Notes under the pieces: model-generated
The model's input: only the letters and a program-made list of their open reading frames with translations
The model's database searches: none
What the model was told of the DNA's origin: nothing
Shown: piece by piece, positions 31,317-38,240 of the stretch
How positions within the stretch are numbered: the first letter of the stretch is position 1
How the letters are laid out: each line of letters begins with the position of its first letter
Origin: Candidatus Kaiserbacteria bacterium CG10_big_fil_rev_8_21_14_0_10_56_12
Lineage (GTDB): Bacteria > Patescibacteriota > Minisyncoccia > Phycocordibacterales > Phycocordibacteraceae
Reading direction: 5' to 3'
NCBI GenBank assembly: GCA_002773355.1
Contig: PFBL01000008.1
Location: forward strand, 374 to 38,613
Length of the DNA stretch: 38,240 bases
Translations under genes and position numbers: made by a program

Positions 31317-32105
31317 TTATCCGCCGACAGAGAGCGCCCTGACCGTCGCCGCAATACCGCCCGCTAATGCCTTGGCGCCCAGTAATATAAGTGCCCCCAC
31401 CACCGTCCACAACAGCATCTCACGTGCTTTTGAGATCTCACCCGGATCGCCCTGTGCCGTGACAAACTTGAACCCGACATACACCATCATAATTACCACC
31501 ACAATCGTGCCAATGCGTATGACAAAATCAAGAATGCTGTTGAGAAAGGATTCGAGATCGGTTGAGCCAGATCCCAACGGATTCAGGAGATGCACATCCT
31601 CGGCCCCATTATTAGGGTTGGCGGTATTCGTACCCACTGCCGAGTTGCCCACGGTGCCAGCGCTCGCAGAGCCCGAGCCTCCATTGGTTGGTGGGTTGTT
31701 GGTTGCGCCCGTCGCGCTTGGACAATTCTCTACCGCCGGGTTACAGGTGCCGCTCGAGGTACCGATCTCACTAGTATTGATGCTCCCGTCTGGCGCAATC
31801 GTGCCAGGAGCGCAGGATGTGAAGGCAGGGTCACAGGTTTGGGTTGGCGATTCGTCTGGCACTGTGCATGTAATCTGAAAGCCGGTGGAGGCTGGAGTTT
31901 TTGACACAACAACACCCCCGGGGCAGTTACGCGCCACCACGTCGCTACAGAGGCTATATTGCGATCCGCTCGATTGCACCAGCGCGGAGTCATCAACACA
32001 CACGCCGGTATAGGTCTGACTAGCCGCAGAGGCGCTGGACCCACCCACGACAGCAAACGCCATCAGCGCGAGTCCGAGCAACGTGATACTGGTTGTGTTG
32101 TTCAT
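31317..32105 (-). CDS. T4SS pilin-like protein with Cys-repeat linker (262 aa)
   Basis: Signal peptide-like N-terminus (SITLLGLALMAFAVVGGSSASA), a long Ser/Gly/Thr/Asn-rich region with two copies of C-[DN]-P-A-x-x-x-C (CDPAFTSC and CNPAVENC), then the canonical VirB2-like C-terminal module: IGTIVVVIMMVYVGFKFV, GDPGEISKAREMLLW and TVVGALILLGAKALAGGI. It is the clearest pilin of the six. The ATG overlaps the stop of the solute-binding gene (32102-32105). Confidence 0.82.
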   Translation of the reverse strand: MNNTTSITLLGLALMAFAVVGGSSASAASQTYTGVCVDDSALVQSSGSQYSLCSDVVARNCPGGVVVSKTPASTGFQITCTVPDESPTQTCDPAFTSCAPGTIAPDGSINTSEIGTSSGTCNPAVENCPSATGATNNPPTNGGSGSASAGTVGNSAVGTNTANPNNGAEDVHLLNPLGSGSTDLESFLNSILDFVIRIGTIVVVIMMVYVGFKFVTAQGDPGEISKAREMLLWTVVGALILLGAKALAGGIAATVRALSVGG

Positions 32106-33409
32106 TTAAGTAACAGCAGGCTGAGGGCCCCCTCCGCGGTACTGAGTGCGGCACTCGGTTCTGACTTCCCACTCACTACATTCCCTATCATAGTAGAAAA
32201 TACCTGATCCACGCTGTCTGGACTTGGGGACAGCCAGCCGCGGGCGTAAAGCGCCGAGCGGTAGGCCACCGCAGTTGCCGCGTCTGGTGCGGTCGCGGTA
32301 AGTGCGTTACGCGATGCCGGTGCCATACCCGTCGCCGCGGAGGCGATCGCCTGCTCCGCAGAATTGCTCAGCAGTGCCGCGGCTTGGAATGCGCCACTCG
32401 AGTTCTTCGCTCCCCGAGGGATCATGAAGGCGTATACAAGCCCATACGTAATCTTTATCGTGGCGGTACCGGGCTGCGGGAGAGGCGCGACGCTAAAATC
32501 AAGGTTCGGGTTCAGCGCCGCAAGTGTGCGCGCCTCTGACCCATACCCGACATAGAGCGCCAGATCGCCAGTCTGAAACGCGTGCTCTGAGTCGGGGAGC
32601 GACCCGTTCCAGGTGTAGGAAACCTTGGTGGGGTCTGCAAACTGTGTATAGAACCCAAGCACCGCCTGCCCTGGCGGTGTGCCCTTTGCCGCACTTCCGC
32701 CCAGGTCTGCCGCCACGTGCCCCGTAGAAGCGTAGGTGGTCATGGGCACGTTCGACTGCAGAAAAATCGCTGAGAGAATGCCGCGCGCGTTGTGCACGTT
32801 ATTGTAGGTCCCGAGTGCGATGAGCCCGCGCTGGATTTGATGTGTCGGTGTGAGCACCGCAAGATTCGGCACAAGTCCCGTGAGCGCATCCCACGTGGTC
32901 GGCGGCTTGGCGACCCCGTTTGACGCCAGAATGTTGTTGTTCCAGAAGAGGACGAGCGGGTCGACAAGGAACGGGACCCCGTAATACCCCGCGCCGTTAG
33001 GCTCCGCAAAGAGTCCGGCCTCGTCCACGAAACTGTTGGTGAAAGCGCTCTGCGAGAGCTTCGCACTCGGTATCACCTGCATGAAGCGCGCGAGGCTGAG
33101 CAACTCCTCCTGAGAGGCGAGTACAAGATCTGGTGCTTCGTTCGTCGCGATGGCCGCAGAAAGTTCGTTGGCGAGTGTGAGTGGGGCCTTCTGCTTATAG
33201 GTGACGCTCTTCATGCTGGTGTCGAGCTTCGTCACCTCGAGGAGGATGCCGTTTACTTGATCTTTGGGGAGCGTACCCCATATGAGCACCGTCCCGACAC
33301 CATCGGCCTGCGTGCCAGTGCTACTGTAGGTCGCGAAGACAAACAGTCCTGCAAACGCGGCGATACCAAAGACGCCGATGAGTATGCCTTGAAAGAGGGA
33401 GATCTTCAT
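32102..33409 (-). CDS. Extracellular solute-binding protein, membrane-anchored
   Basis: 435 aa. An N-terminal TM anchor (about residues 8-28; no lipobox Cys is visible) is followed by a family-1 type bilobed binding fold: VLIWGTLPKDQVNGIL, NEAPDLVLASQEELLSLA, GYYGVPFLVDPLVLFWNNNIL, KPPTTWDALTGLVPNLA and DLALYVGYGSEARTLAAL. Such proteins normally serve ABC importers of sugars, but no permease or ATPase is near. It overlaps the stop of the methyltransferase gene (33406-33409) and the start of the pilin gene by 4 nt each, so it belongs to the pilin operon. A surface-binding rather than import role is possible. Confidence 0.85.
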   Translation of the reverse strand: MKISLFQGILIGVFGIAAFAGLFVFATYSSTGTQADGVGTVLIWGTLPKDQVNGILLEVTKLDTSMKSVTYKQKAPLTLANELSAAIATNEAPDLVLASQEELLSLARFMQVIPSAKLSQSAFTNSFVDEAGLFAEPNGAGYYGVPFLVDPLVLFWNNNILASNGVAKPPTTWDALTGLVPNLAVLTPTHQIQRGLIALGTYNNVHNARGILSAIFLQSNVPMTTYASTGHVAADLGGSAAKGTPPGQAVLGFYTQFADPTKVSYTWNGSLPDSEHAFQTGDLALYVGYGSEARTLAALNPNLDFSVAPLPQPGTATIKITYGLVYAFMIPRGAKNSSGAFQAAALLSNSAEQAIASAATGMAPASRNALTATAPDAATAVAYRSALYARGWLSPSPDSVDQVFSTMIGNVVSGKSEPSAALSTAEGALSLLLLK

Positions 33410-33948
33410 GCGCTCTGTATGCTAAATATAACACCATAGTGGTGCGGCCCTGCAGGAAATGACTTCTTTTTTGTGAATCCAGCATGAGTGAAAATTGCTT
33501 CGGCGTCCGTCTCTGACACAATGTTCTCTGCGCTCGGGCCCATCCCGCCAAAGCTACCTGACCAGTCGATCACCGCAAGCGTCCCCCATGGCTTCAAGAT
33601 CCGCTGTATCTCTGCAATCAAACCCTCTCGGTTCTCGACCTGAAAGAGTGTGTTCGCAAGTATCGCGAGATCGATTGACGCGTCTCGCAGGTGCGTGCCC
33701 CCCAACTTCTCGATGTCACCCCAGACCGTCTCGATAATCCCTTTGTGCGTATCGTGAGCATTGTTCTTGATGTGTTTCAGGACATCTTCTTGCACATCTA
33801 TTGCATACACCCTGCCCTCGTGACCAACGACACCCGCGGCGGCGCGGGCATAGTGTCCTGCGCCAGCACCGAGGTCAGCAACGCGCATCCCCTCTACCAC
33901 ACCCATCTGGAGCACGTTCTCGCGTGGATCGCTAAACGATGCATTCAT
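33406..33948 (-). CDS. SAM-dependent methyltransferase (type 11-like)
   Basis: 180 aa from ATG 33948 (MNASFSDPREN). Motif I VADLGAGAGHYARAAA, motif II VYAIDVQEDVLKHIK, post-motif DLAILANTLFQVENREGLIAEI and WGTLAVIDWSG. These are the hallmarks of the class I SAM fold of small-molecule/quinone-type methyltransferases; substrate unknown. ATG 33948 follows an AT-rich TATTTTATAG stretch by 2-6 nt, and a longer start at 33975 exists. First gene of the operon that continues through the solute-binding protein and the six pilins. Confidence 0.87.
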   Translation of the reverse strand: MNASFSDPRENVLQMGVVEGMRVADLGAGAGHYARAAAGVVGHEGRVYAIDVQEDVLKHIKNNAHDTHKGIIETVWGDIEKLGGTHLRDASIDLAILANTLFQVENREGLIAEIQRILKPWGTLAVIDWSGSFGGMGPSAENIVSETDAEAIFTHAGFTKKKSFPAGPHHYGVIFSIQSA

Positions 33949-33964
33949 GTCTATAAAATAACAC

Positions 33965-33986
33965 GCGCACGACAAGCGTCGTGCGC
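33965..33986. repeat. Perfect hairpin upstream of the methyltransferase
   Basis: GCGCACGAC-AAGC-GTCGTGCGC, a 9-bp stem with a 4-nt loop, immediately upstream of the AT-rich -10 region of the methyltransferase operon. It may be an operator or the end structure of the 34051 gene. Confidence 0.55.
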
Positions 33987-34014
33987 AATCAACAAAAACC
34001 TATGCTTGCGTCCC

Positions 34015-34040
34015 GGGCCGGCTCCGTACGGAGCCGGCCC
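34015..34040 (-). terminator. Terminator-type palindrome of the small gene 34051-34281
   Basis: A perfect 26-bp palindrome (GGGCCGGCTCCGT / ACGGAGCCGGCCC) lies 10 nt after the stop of the small minus-strand gene. A T5 run follows about 16 nt later on that strand. Confidence 0.6.
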
Positions 34041-34050
34041 GTAGCCCGGT

Positions 34051-34281
34051 CTACGGAAGCGGCATCGTCTGCTGTCGGCCGTCGCGCCTCGCGAGCTTGA
34101 CGAGAACCGTGTCGACAACCACGTGTCTACTGTGGGCATGGACACAGATCTCCGCGTTCCCGAAATCTCCACGGCCGACGCTGAGCCGAACGGGCTCAGT
34201 CAGTCGCGGATCGAAAACGAGCACGTAAGGCTCGCCGAATCTTTCCAGTTCGTCCAGCTTTTCGTCGAGTGTTCGCGGCAT
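34051..34281 (-). CDS. Small hypothetical protein (76 aa), SD-led
   Basis: Start 34281 is chosen because AGGGAG (34287-34292 on the plus-strand numbering) lies 5 nt upstream. The N-terminal helix (PRTLDEKLDELERFGEP) is followed by likely beta strands (YVLVFDPR, VRLSVGR, EICVHAHSRHVVVDTVLVKLARR) and a basic tail. No family recognised. Like the small genes at 361, 2449 and 2676 it uses an SD, unlike most of its neighbours, and it is closed by a strong palindrome. Confidence 0.65.
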   Translation of the reverse strand: MPRTLDEKLDELERFGEPYVLVFDPRLTEPVRLSVGRGDFGNAEICVHAHSRHVVVDTVLVKLARRDGRQQTMPLP

Positions 34282-34351
34282 ACCGACTCCCTTGTAGGCC
34301 CATAAATTTCTTTCTAATCGTCCTAAAAAGATCGGGGCCAAATTTCATCCT

Positions 34352-34387
34352 ACCCCTACCTACCCAACTCACGCAAACCCACCCCCC
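34352..34387 (-). other. G-rich tract in the leader of the small SD-led gene
   Basis: On the minus strand several G runs (GGGGGG, GGG, GGG, GGGG) are separated by 1 to 12 nt. A G-quadruplex is conceivable but the long middle loop makes it weak. The rest of 34282-34551 holds the palindromic repeat and no supported gene. Confidence 0.25.
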
Positions 34388-34392
34388 TCGCT

Positions 34393-34441
34393 AGGACAAG
34401 GTTTAACCTTGTCCTGGATTGCGTACGAGGTTCAACCTTGT
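34393..34441. repeat. Double-palindrome repeat, copy 2
   Basis: A 23-bp palindrome (AGGACAAGGTT-T-AACCTTGTCCT, 34393-34415), then GGATTGCGT, then ACGAGGTT-C-AACCTTGT (34425-34441) with one change in the left arm. The same layout as 22837-22880, here in the intergenic region after gyrA. Confidence 0.8.
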
Positions 34442-34551
34442 ATTTTTATCGCAAGGACGCAAACAGCAAGAGGTAGACAAGAATCATGAGCGCATTAAAC
34501 CAAACGCAGCCTTTAGAATTGACCCTTCCCGACTGCCAACTCAATAAATTG

Positions 34552-37038
34552 TTAGAGCGCAACCATGGAGGCGATGGAGTCACCCTCGTAGAGGCGCATG
34601 ACACGCACTCCTTGCGTGGCACGCGAGAGTTGCGAAATCGTGGATATCGGTGTGCGGATCACTTGTCCTTTCTTCGAAATCACGACGATCTCTTCTTCAC
34701 CATCCTCCTTTTTATCGAAAACTACCTTGGCGCCAATAATCTCGCCGGTTTTCGGCGTCACCTCGGCTGTCTTGATCCCCGACCCGCCTCGACCCTGCAC
34801 CTTGTATTCGGCCATGGCCGTGCGCTTCCCATACCCCTTGCTCATGAGCACCAGCAACGATGCATCCTTTGCTTGTAGTGCGGGGATGACTTCGGCCGAG
34901 ACTACGCGATCGCCCTTTTTCACGCTCATGCCGCGCACACCGCCCGCGGTGCGTCCCATTTCTCGCACGTCCTCAGTATCAAATCGGATCGATTGGCCCT
35001 TGGCCGTCACAATCGATACCGTGTCGCCCTCGGCGGCAAGGTTCGCCGAGACAAGACGATCGCCCTTCTGCAAATTGATCGCAATGATGCCCGAGCGCCT
35101 CACATCGGCGAACGCCTTGGCCGCCACGCGCTTCACAACGCCCTGTTCGGTCACAAAGGCGACCGACGACGCATCGAGCGCCGCCCCCTTCGGCACCACA
35201 AGGATCGACGTCACACTCTCGTCGCCTGCGAGCGAGAGAAAGTTCATCACACTCTTGCCCTTGGTCGCGCGCTTGCCCTCTGGTATCTCATACATCTTGA
35301 GCTGATAGGCCTTCCCAAGGTCGGTAAAGAACAGCAAGTCGCTGTGCGCATTCGCCACCAGGAAGAGCGTCACCACGTCTTCCTCTTTGGTTGCGATATC
35401 GACGACTCCAACGCCGCCTCGCTTCTGGCTCTTATATTCATTTGGGTTGGTGCGCTTCACGTAGCCCCCTCGGGTCAACAAGAGCATCGATTCTTCGTCG
35501 GGCACCAAGTCCTCGACCGAGATGTTCTGCACGCCACCCTTCACAATACGCGTGCGCCGCTCATCTCCGTATTTCTCGGCCAGTTCAATGAGTTCCTTGC
35601 GCACAACCGCGAGGATCTTCTTCGCCGATGAGAGGATATCCTTGAGCTTCTTGATAAGCGCCTGCACCTCAGCGAGCTCGTCTTCGAGCTTCTTGCGTTC
35701 GAGCCCAGCGAGCTTCGAGAGACGCATCTCAAGTATCGCCGCGGCCTGTAATACCGAGAAGCCAAATTTCTTTTGCAATGCCGCAGAGGCCGTCGGGATA
35801 TCCGCGGACTTCTTAATAATGGCAATGACCTCGTCGATGTGATCGAGCGCCTTACAGAGCCCGAGCAAGATATGCTCTCGCGCCTCGGCTTGGCGCAAGT
35901 CATACTCGGTGCGGCGTTTGACCACCTCCTGGCGGTGCTCGATGAAGTGGTGCAACATCCCCTGCAGGGAAAGCGTCTCAGGCACACCGTCGACGAGCGC
36001 AAGCATGTTGTAGTGGAAGGTGCTCTCGAGCTCGGTGTGCTTGTAGAGTGCGTTCAACACGGCCTGTGGGTGCGCCGTGCCCTTCAGCTCCACGACCACC
36101 CGAATGTCCGCGGTAGACTCATCGCGGAGGTCACGAACACCCTCGATCTTCTTATCCTGGACCAGCTCGGCGATGCGCGTAATGAGCTCGCTCTTGTTTA
36201 CACGATACGGGATCGATGTAATCACAATCTTGCTCTCCTTCTTGCCATCATCCACGATCTCTGCCTCGCCACGCACCACCACCGGCCCGCGCCCGGAGCT
36301 GTAGGCGTGCTTGATATCCGTCTGATTAAAGGCAACGGCACCGAGCGGGAAGTCCGGCCCCTTCACAAATTCGAGCAGGTCGTCGGTTGTGGCATCGGGG
36401 CTATCGATAAGGTGCACCGTAGCGTCGACCACCTCACGCAGGTTGTGTGGTGGGACGCTGGTCGCCATCCCGACGGCGATGCCGAGGGTACCGTTCAACA
36501 AAAGGTTGGGGAGTGCCGCAGGCAACACGCTCGGCTCCTCTCTCGTTGCGTCATAGTTGGGGTTCCAGGTGATGGTCTCCTTCTCCAGATCAGCGAGCAG
36601 TGCCTCAGAGATGCGAGACATCTTGGCCTCGGTATAACGCATCGCGGCTGGAGAATCGCCGTCGATCGAGCCGAAGTTACCCTGCCCCAACACGAGCGGA
36701 TATCGGTGAGAGAACTCTTGTGCCATCTTGGCCATAGAGTCGTAGACCGCCGTGTCGCCGTGCGGGTGATACTTACCAAGCACCTCACCGACGACCGTTG
36801 CCGACTTGCGGAATTTGGCGCCCGGGACAAGCCCCATGTCCTTCATGGCATAGAGGATGCGTCGGTGCACCGGCTTCAGCCCATCGCGTACGTCTGGCAA
36901 TGCGCGCCCGGTAATAACCGTCATTGCGTAGTCGATGTACGACTGCCGCATCTCTGTGACGATGGGTTGTGTGATCACGTTGGCCGCTATGGGCGCTCCT
37001 GCCTCACTCGTATCTGGGGTACTTTTACTGCGCGCCAT
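34552..37038 (-). CDS. gyrA: DNA gyrase subunit A
   Basis: 828 aa. With GyrB it introduces negative supercoils; GyrA carries the strand-cutting Tyr. Seen: [13 protein letters not shown], the quinolone-region [13 protein letters not shown] with Thr96 and Asp100 (the S83/D87 positions of E. coli), the active Tyr135 in [10 protein letters not shown], the long coiled-coil tower ([29 protein letters not shown]), and the GyrA box QKRGGVG (538-544), which separates gyrase from topoisomerase IV. C-terminal beta-pinwheel repeats follow. It starts 6 nt after the stop of the 115-aa gene and has TTTAAT 5 nt upstream. Confidence 0.97.
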   Translation of the reverse strand: MARSKSTPDTSEAGAPIAANVITQPIVTEMRQSYIDYAMTVITGRALPDVRDGLKPVHRRILYAMKDMGLVPGAKFRKSATVVGEVLGKYHPHGDTAVYDSMAKMAQEFSHRYPLVLGQGNFGSIDGDSPAAMRYTEAKMSRISEALLADLEKETITWNPNYDATREEPSVLPAALPNLLLNGTLGIAVGMATSVPPHNLREVVDATVHLIDSPDATTDDLLEFVKGPDFPLGAVAFNQTDIKHAYSSGRGPVVVRGEAEIVDDGKKESKIVITSIPYRVNKSELITRIAELVQDKKIEGVRDLRDESTADIRVVVELKGTAHPQAVLNALYKHTELESTFHYNMLALVDGVPETLSLQGMLHHFIEHRQEVVKRRTEYDLRQAEAREHILLGLCKALDHIDEVIAIIKKSADIPTASAALQKKFGFSVLQAAAILEMRLSKLAGLERKKLEDELAEVQALIKKLKDILSSAKKILAVVRKELIELAEKYGDERRTRIVKGGVQNISVEDLVPDEESMLLLTRGGYVKRTNPNEYKSQKRGGVGVVDIATKEEDVVTLFLVANAHSDLLFFTDLGKAYQLKMYEIPEGKRATKGKSVMNFLSLAGDESVTSILVVPKGAALDASSVAFVTEQGVVKRVAAKAFADVRRSGIIAINLQKGDRLVSANLAAEGDTVSIVTAKGQSIRFDTEDVREMGRTAGGVRGMSVKKGDRVVSAEVIPALQAKDASLLVLMSKGYGKRTAMAEYKVQGRGGSGIKTAEVTPKTGEIIGAKVVFDKKEDGEEEIVVISKKGQVIRTPISTISQLSRATQGVRVMRLYEGDSIASMVAL

Positions 37039-37044
37039 AGAGTA

Positions 37045-37392
37045 TTAAAACGGGATGATCGTTGGCTCTGCGTGAGATGACGTTGCAGACGAGGTCGTCG
37101 CGACGTTGACAATCTCGATGCGTGACGGACCATCGGTGTCTGGCACGGTGGCCGCAGCGCCCGCGAGATTTGCGTTGGGTCGCTCGGTGACCGTCTGCAC
37201 CACCGCGCCCTGACTCGTGCTCTCAGCAAAGGTGCTCCCCTGGATGGCGAACGCGTTCGTCGAGATCGAGACGGCGAGCCACGCGATGGCGACCAGACCA
37301 GTCACCACACTTGCGACGCCCACGGCAACACGCTTGCGTACGTGGTGCGGCTTGGTCTTCAAATGCGTTACGTGCTCGCCGAGCGTCTTCAT
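37045..37392 (-). CDS. Single-pass membrane protein (115 aa)
   Basis: A cytoplasmic basic N-terminus (HLKTKPHHVRKRV), one TM helix (residues about 23-47, VGVASVVTGLVAIAWLAVSIS) and a Thr/Ser/Ala-rich extracytoplasmic tail. No family recognised. It lies between the MBL-fold gene (4-nt overlap, 37389-37392) and gyrA (6-nt gap), so the three may be one transcript. Confidence 0.75.
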   Translation of the reverse strand: MKTLGEHVTHLKTKPHHVRKRVAVGVASVVTGLVAIAWLAVSISTNAFAIQGSTFAESTSQGAVVQTVTERPNANLAGAAATVPDTDGPSRIEIVNVATTSSATSSHAEPTIIPF

Positions 37393-38039
37393 GGCTTATT
37401 AGGCGTTATCACGATTATACTCCCATCCTTGCCGGCAAGATCCCGTTTCTTCAACGTGAGCTTGTCTACCTTCTCACTCCCGTTGCCAGAGGCCTTGAGG
37501 AAGGTGTCGAGTGCCTTCTCCTGCCCGAGGCCGCTCCAATGCATCGGGACAATAATCTTGGGTTCGAGCGAGACCGCGAGCTCGTGCGCGGCACCCGGCG
37601 CGAGCACGCCATCGCCACCAATCGGCACAAAGAGCACGTCGATATCATCAATGTTTTCTCGTGCCTCTTTCGGTAGGTCTTCATCGATGAGCGCGCCGAG
37701 GTGCACGAGCGTCATGTCCTCAATGTTGACCGAGTAGATCGTGTTGATCGCGGCGCTCTCTCCCTTGGGCAACCCATACGTACTCTGTGACAGGAAACCC
37801 TGCACCACAATGCCTTGCCGTTCATATTCTCCGGGTCCAGCAATCTCGAAGGGCACCTTCTCGCCGTAGGAGACCTCGGCGACGCCATTCATGTCGGGGT
37901 GGTTGCGCGAGACGAGCGCGATGTCAGCGCCAAATCGTACCGATTGGAGTGTCGCCCCCTTGCCGATCGGGTCGAACACGAGCGTCAGGTCACCGAAGGT
38001 GACCTTGAAGCACTGCCCCCCATGATGCGTGATAACCAT
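37389..38039 (-). CDS. Metallo-beta-lactamase-fold protein (UlaG-like)
   Basis: 216 aa from ATG 38039, because an extended TGC-TACAAT ends 7 nt upstream; an in-frame ATG at 38063 lies before that box. Beta-lactamase_3-type features: HHGGQCFKVTFGDLTLVFDPIG, GPGEYERQGIVVQGF, HLGAL and PKIIVPMHW. The HxHxDH zinc motif is replaced by SRNHPDMNG, so metal binding or catalysis may be reduced. Such proteins include hydrolases and non-catalytic relatives. First gene of the MBL - one-helix - gyrA series. Confidence 0.85.
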   Translation of the reverse strand: MVITHHGGQCFKVTFGDLTLVFDPIGKGATLQSVRFGADIALVSRNHPDMNGVAEVSYGEKVPFEIAGPGEYERQGIVVQGFLSQSTYGLPKGESAAINTIYSVNIEDMTLVHLGALIDEDLPKEARENIDDIDVLFVPIGGDGVLAPGAAHELAVSLEPKIIVPMHWSGLGQEKALDTFLKASGNGSEKVDKLTLKKRDLAGKDGSIIVITPNKP

Positions 38040-38046
38040 TGCGTAT

Positions 38047-38052
38047 ATTGTA
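38047..38052 (-). promoter_or_regulatory. -10 box of the MBL-fold gene
   Basis: TACAAT preceded by TGC on the minus strand, 7 nt before ATG 38039. Confidence 0.5.
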
Positions 38053-38101
38053 GCACAAAACATGCTTCAAACCAGTTTGAACGCGTCATTCTTGAGGACA
38101 C

Positions 38102-38130
38102 TTGACAGCCTCGTCTGATGGCTTTATACT
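38102..38130 (+). promoter_or_regulatory. Strong consensus promoter reading out of the right edge
   Basis: TTGACA (38102-38107), a 17-nt spacer and TATACT (38125-38130), the closest match to the consensus in the window. An ATG follows 6 nt later (38137), but it opens only MSIHANSPLN before TAG 38167-38169. Confidence 0.65.
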
Positions 38131-38154
38131 CTCGCCATGAGTATCCATGCAAAT

Positions 38155-38240
38155 TCACCCCTGAATTAGGACACTCTCACTTTTAATAATACCCAATCGT
38201 ACGGCCTCTTCACGTGAGGAACGATAGCCGAGGATTCTCC
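38155..38240 (-). CDS. Possible C-terminal fragment of a minus-strand gene
   Basis: The minus-strand frame is open from the right edge to TGA at 38155-38157 and reads RILGYRSSREEAVRLG then IIKSESVLIQG. It looks protein-like, but only 27 residues are visible, so neither family nor reality is certain. It lies antisense to the strong promoter at 38102-38130. Confidence 0.3.
   Translation of the reverse strand, partial: RILGYRSSREEAVRLGIIKSESVLIQG

Noticed and set aside
22837-34441. CRISPR array or phage att sites built from the palindromic repeats
   Set aside because: Only two copies 11.5 kb apart, each with its own internal palindromes and no regular spacers; no cas, integrase or phage genes are present.
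34486-34878. A 130-aa plus-strand ORF beginning MSALNQTQPLELTLPD upstream of the gyrA end
   Set aside because: After about 24 residues it runs antisense to gyrA, and the SD-like AAGAGGT is too far from the ATG. The N-terminal part looks protein-like but is too short to support a gene.
35773-37080. A 435-aa plus-strand ORF opposite gyrA
   Set aside because: It mirrors gyrA codon structure on the opposite strand, has no family motifs, and gyrA is certain.

Overview
The window looks like a chromosomal segment of a Patescibacteria (CPR) bacterium, most likely of the Parcubacteria type. This is an inference from gene content and style: an initiation factor 2 that begins directly at the G domain, arrays of type IV secretion pilin-like two-helix proteins, a DUF5679-type zinc protein, a stand-alone RnfD-like/flavin-reductase fusion, very small intergenic gaps, and many genes whose -10 box ends only 6-8 nt before the start codon (apparent leaderless transcription). 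There is no rRNA, CRISPR array, insertion sequence or recognisable prophage.

Layout. 1-3000 is accessory and structured: the tail of an unknown protein, small Shine-Dalgarno-led ORFs followed by strong hairpins, a SET-domain methyltransferase, a tsaC/yrdC-like gene interrupted by an in-frame amber codon, and mscL. 3022-3918 is a membrane-anchored D,D-carboxypeptidase. 3955-13713 (minus strand) is one long co-directional locus: Leu/Glu/Phe/Val-type amino-acid dehydrogenase, PaaK-like adenylate-forming ligase, ThiF/E1-like protein, nitroreductase, then three paralogous 7TM histidine kinases with no response regulator beside them. A HIT-family gene lies upstream. 14314-20889 is an envelope region: MltG, an RnfD/flavin-reductase fusion with two in-frame stops, two PAP2-type phosphatases, DedA, a glycosyltransferase, a secreted 3D-domain protein and a flavodoxin-fold oxidoreductase. 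20897-25217 holds small conserved proteins, a cold-shock protein, a cysteine desulfurase carrying an inserted palindromic repeat, infB and rbfA. 25199-27409 holds four tRNAs, a DUF389 protein and a D-2-hydroxyacid dehydrogenase broken by an in-frame stop. 27537-33948 is a coiled-coil gene pair convergent with an operon of a methyltransferase, a solute-binding protein and six pilin-like proteins. 34051-38039 has a small SD-led gene, a second copy of the palindromic repeat, gyrA, a one-helix protein and a metallo-beta-lactamase-fold protein.

The best candidate for an undescribed system is 3955-13713. Four enzymes that could make or modify a small amino-acid- or acyl-derived compound are followed, 19 nt later, by three membrane sensor kinases. 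I suggest, as inference only, a self-contained signal-production and sensing locus. Other notable signals are the widespread leaderless promoter geometry with a contrasting set of SD-led small genes, the palindromic repeat that duplicates an NKV-x-PC peptide inside a cysteine desulfurase, a promoter embedded in nested inverted repeats ahead of the 3D-domain gene, and three genes interrupted by in-frame stops (TAG; TAA+TAG; TGA) without frameshifts.
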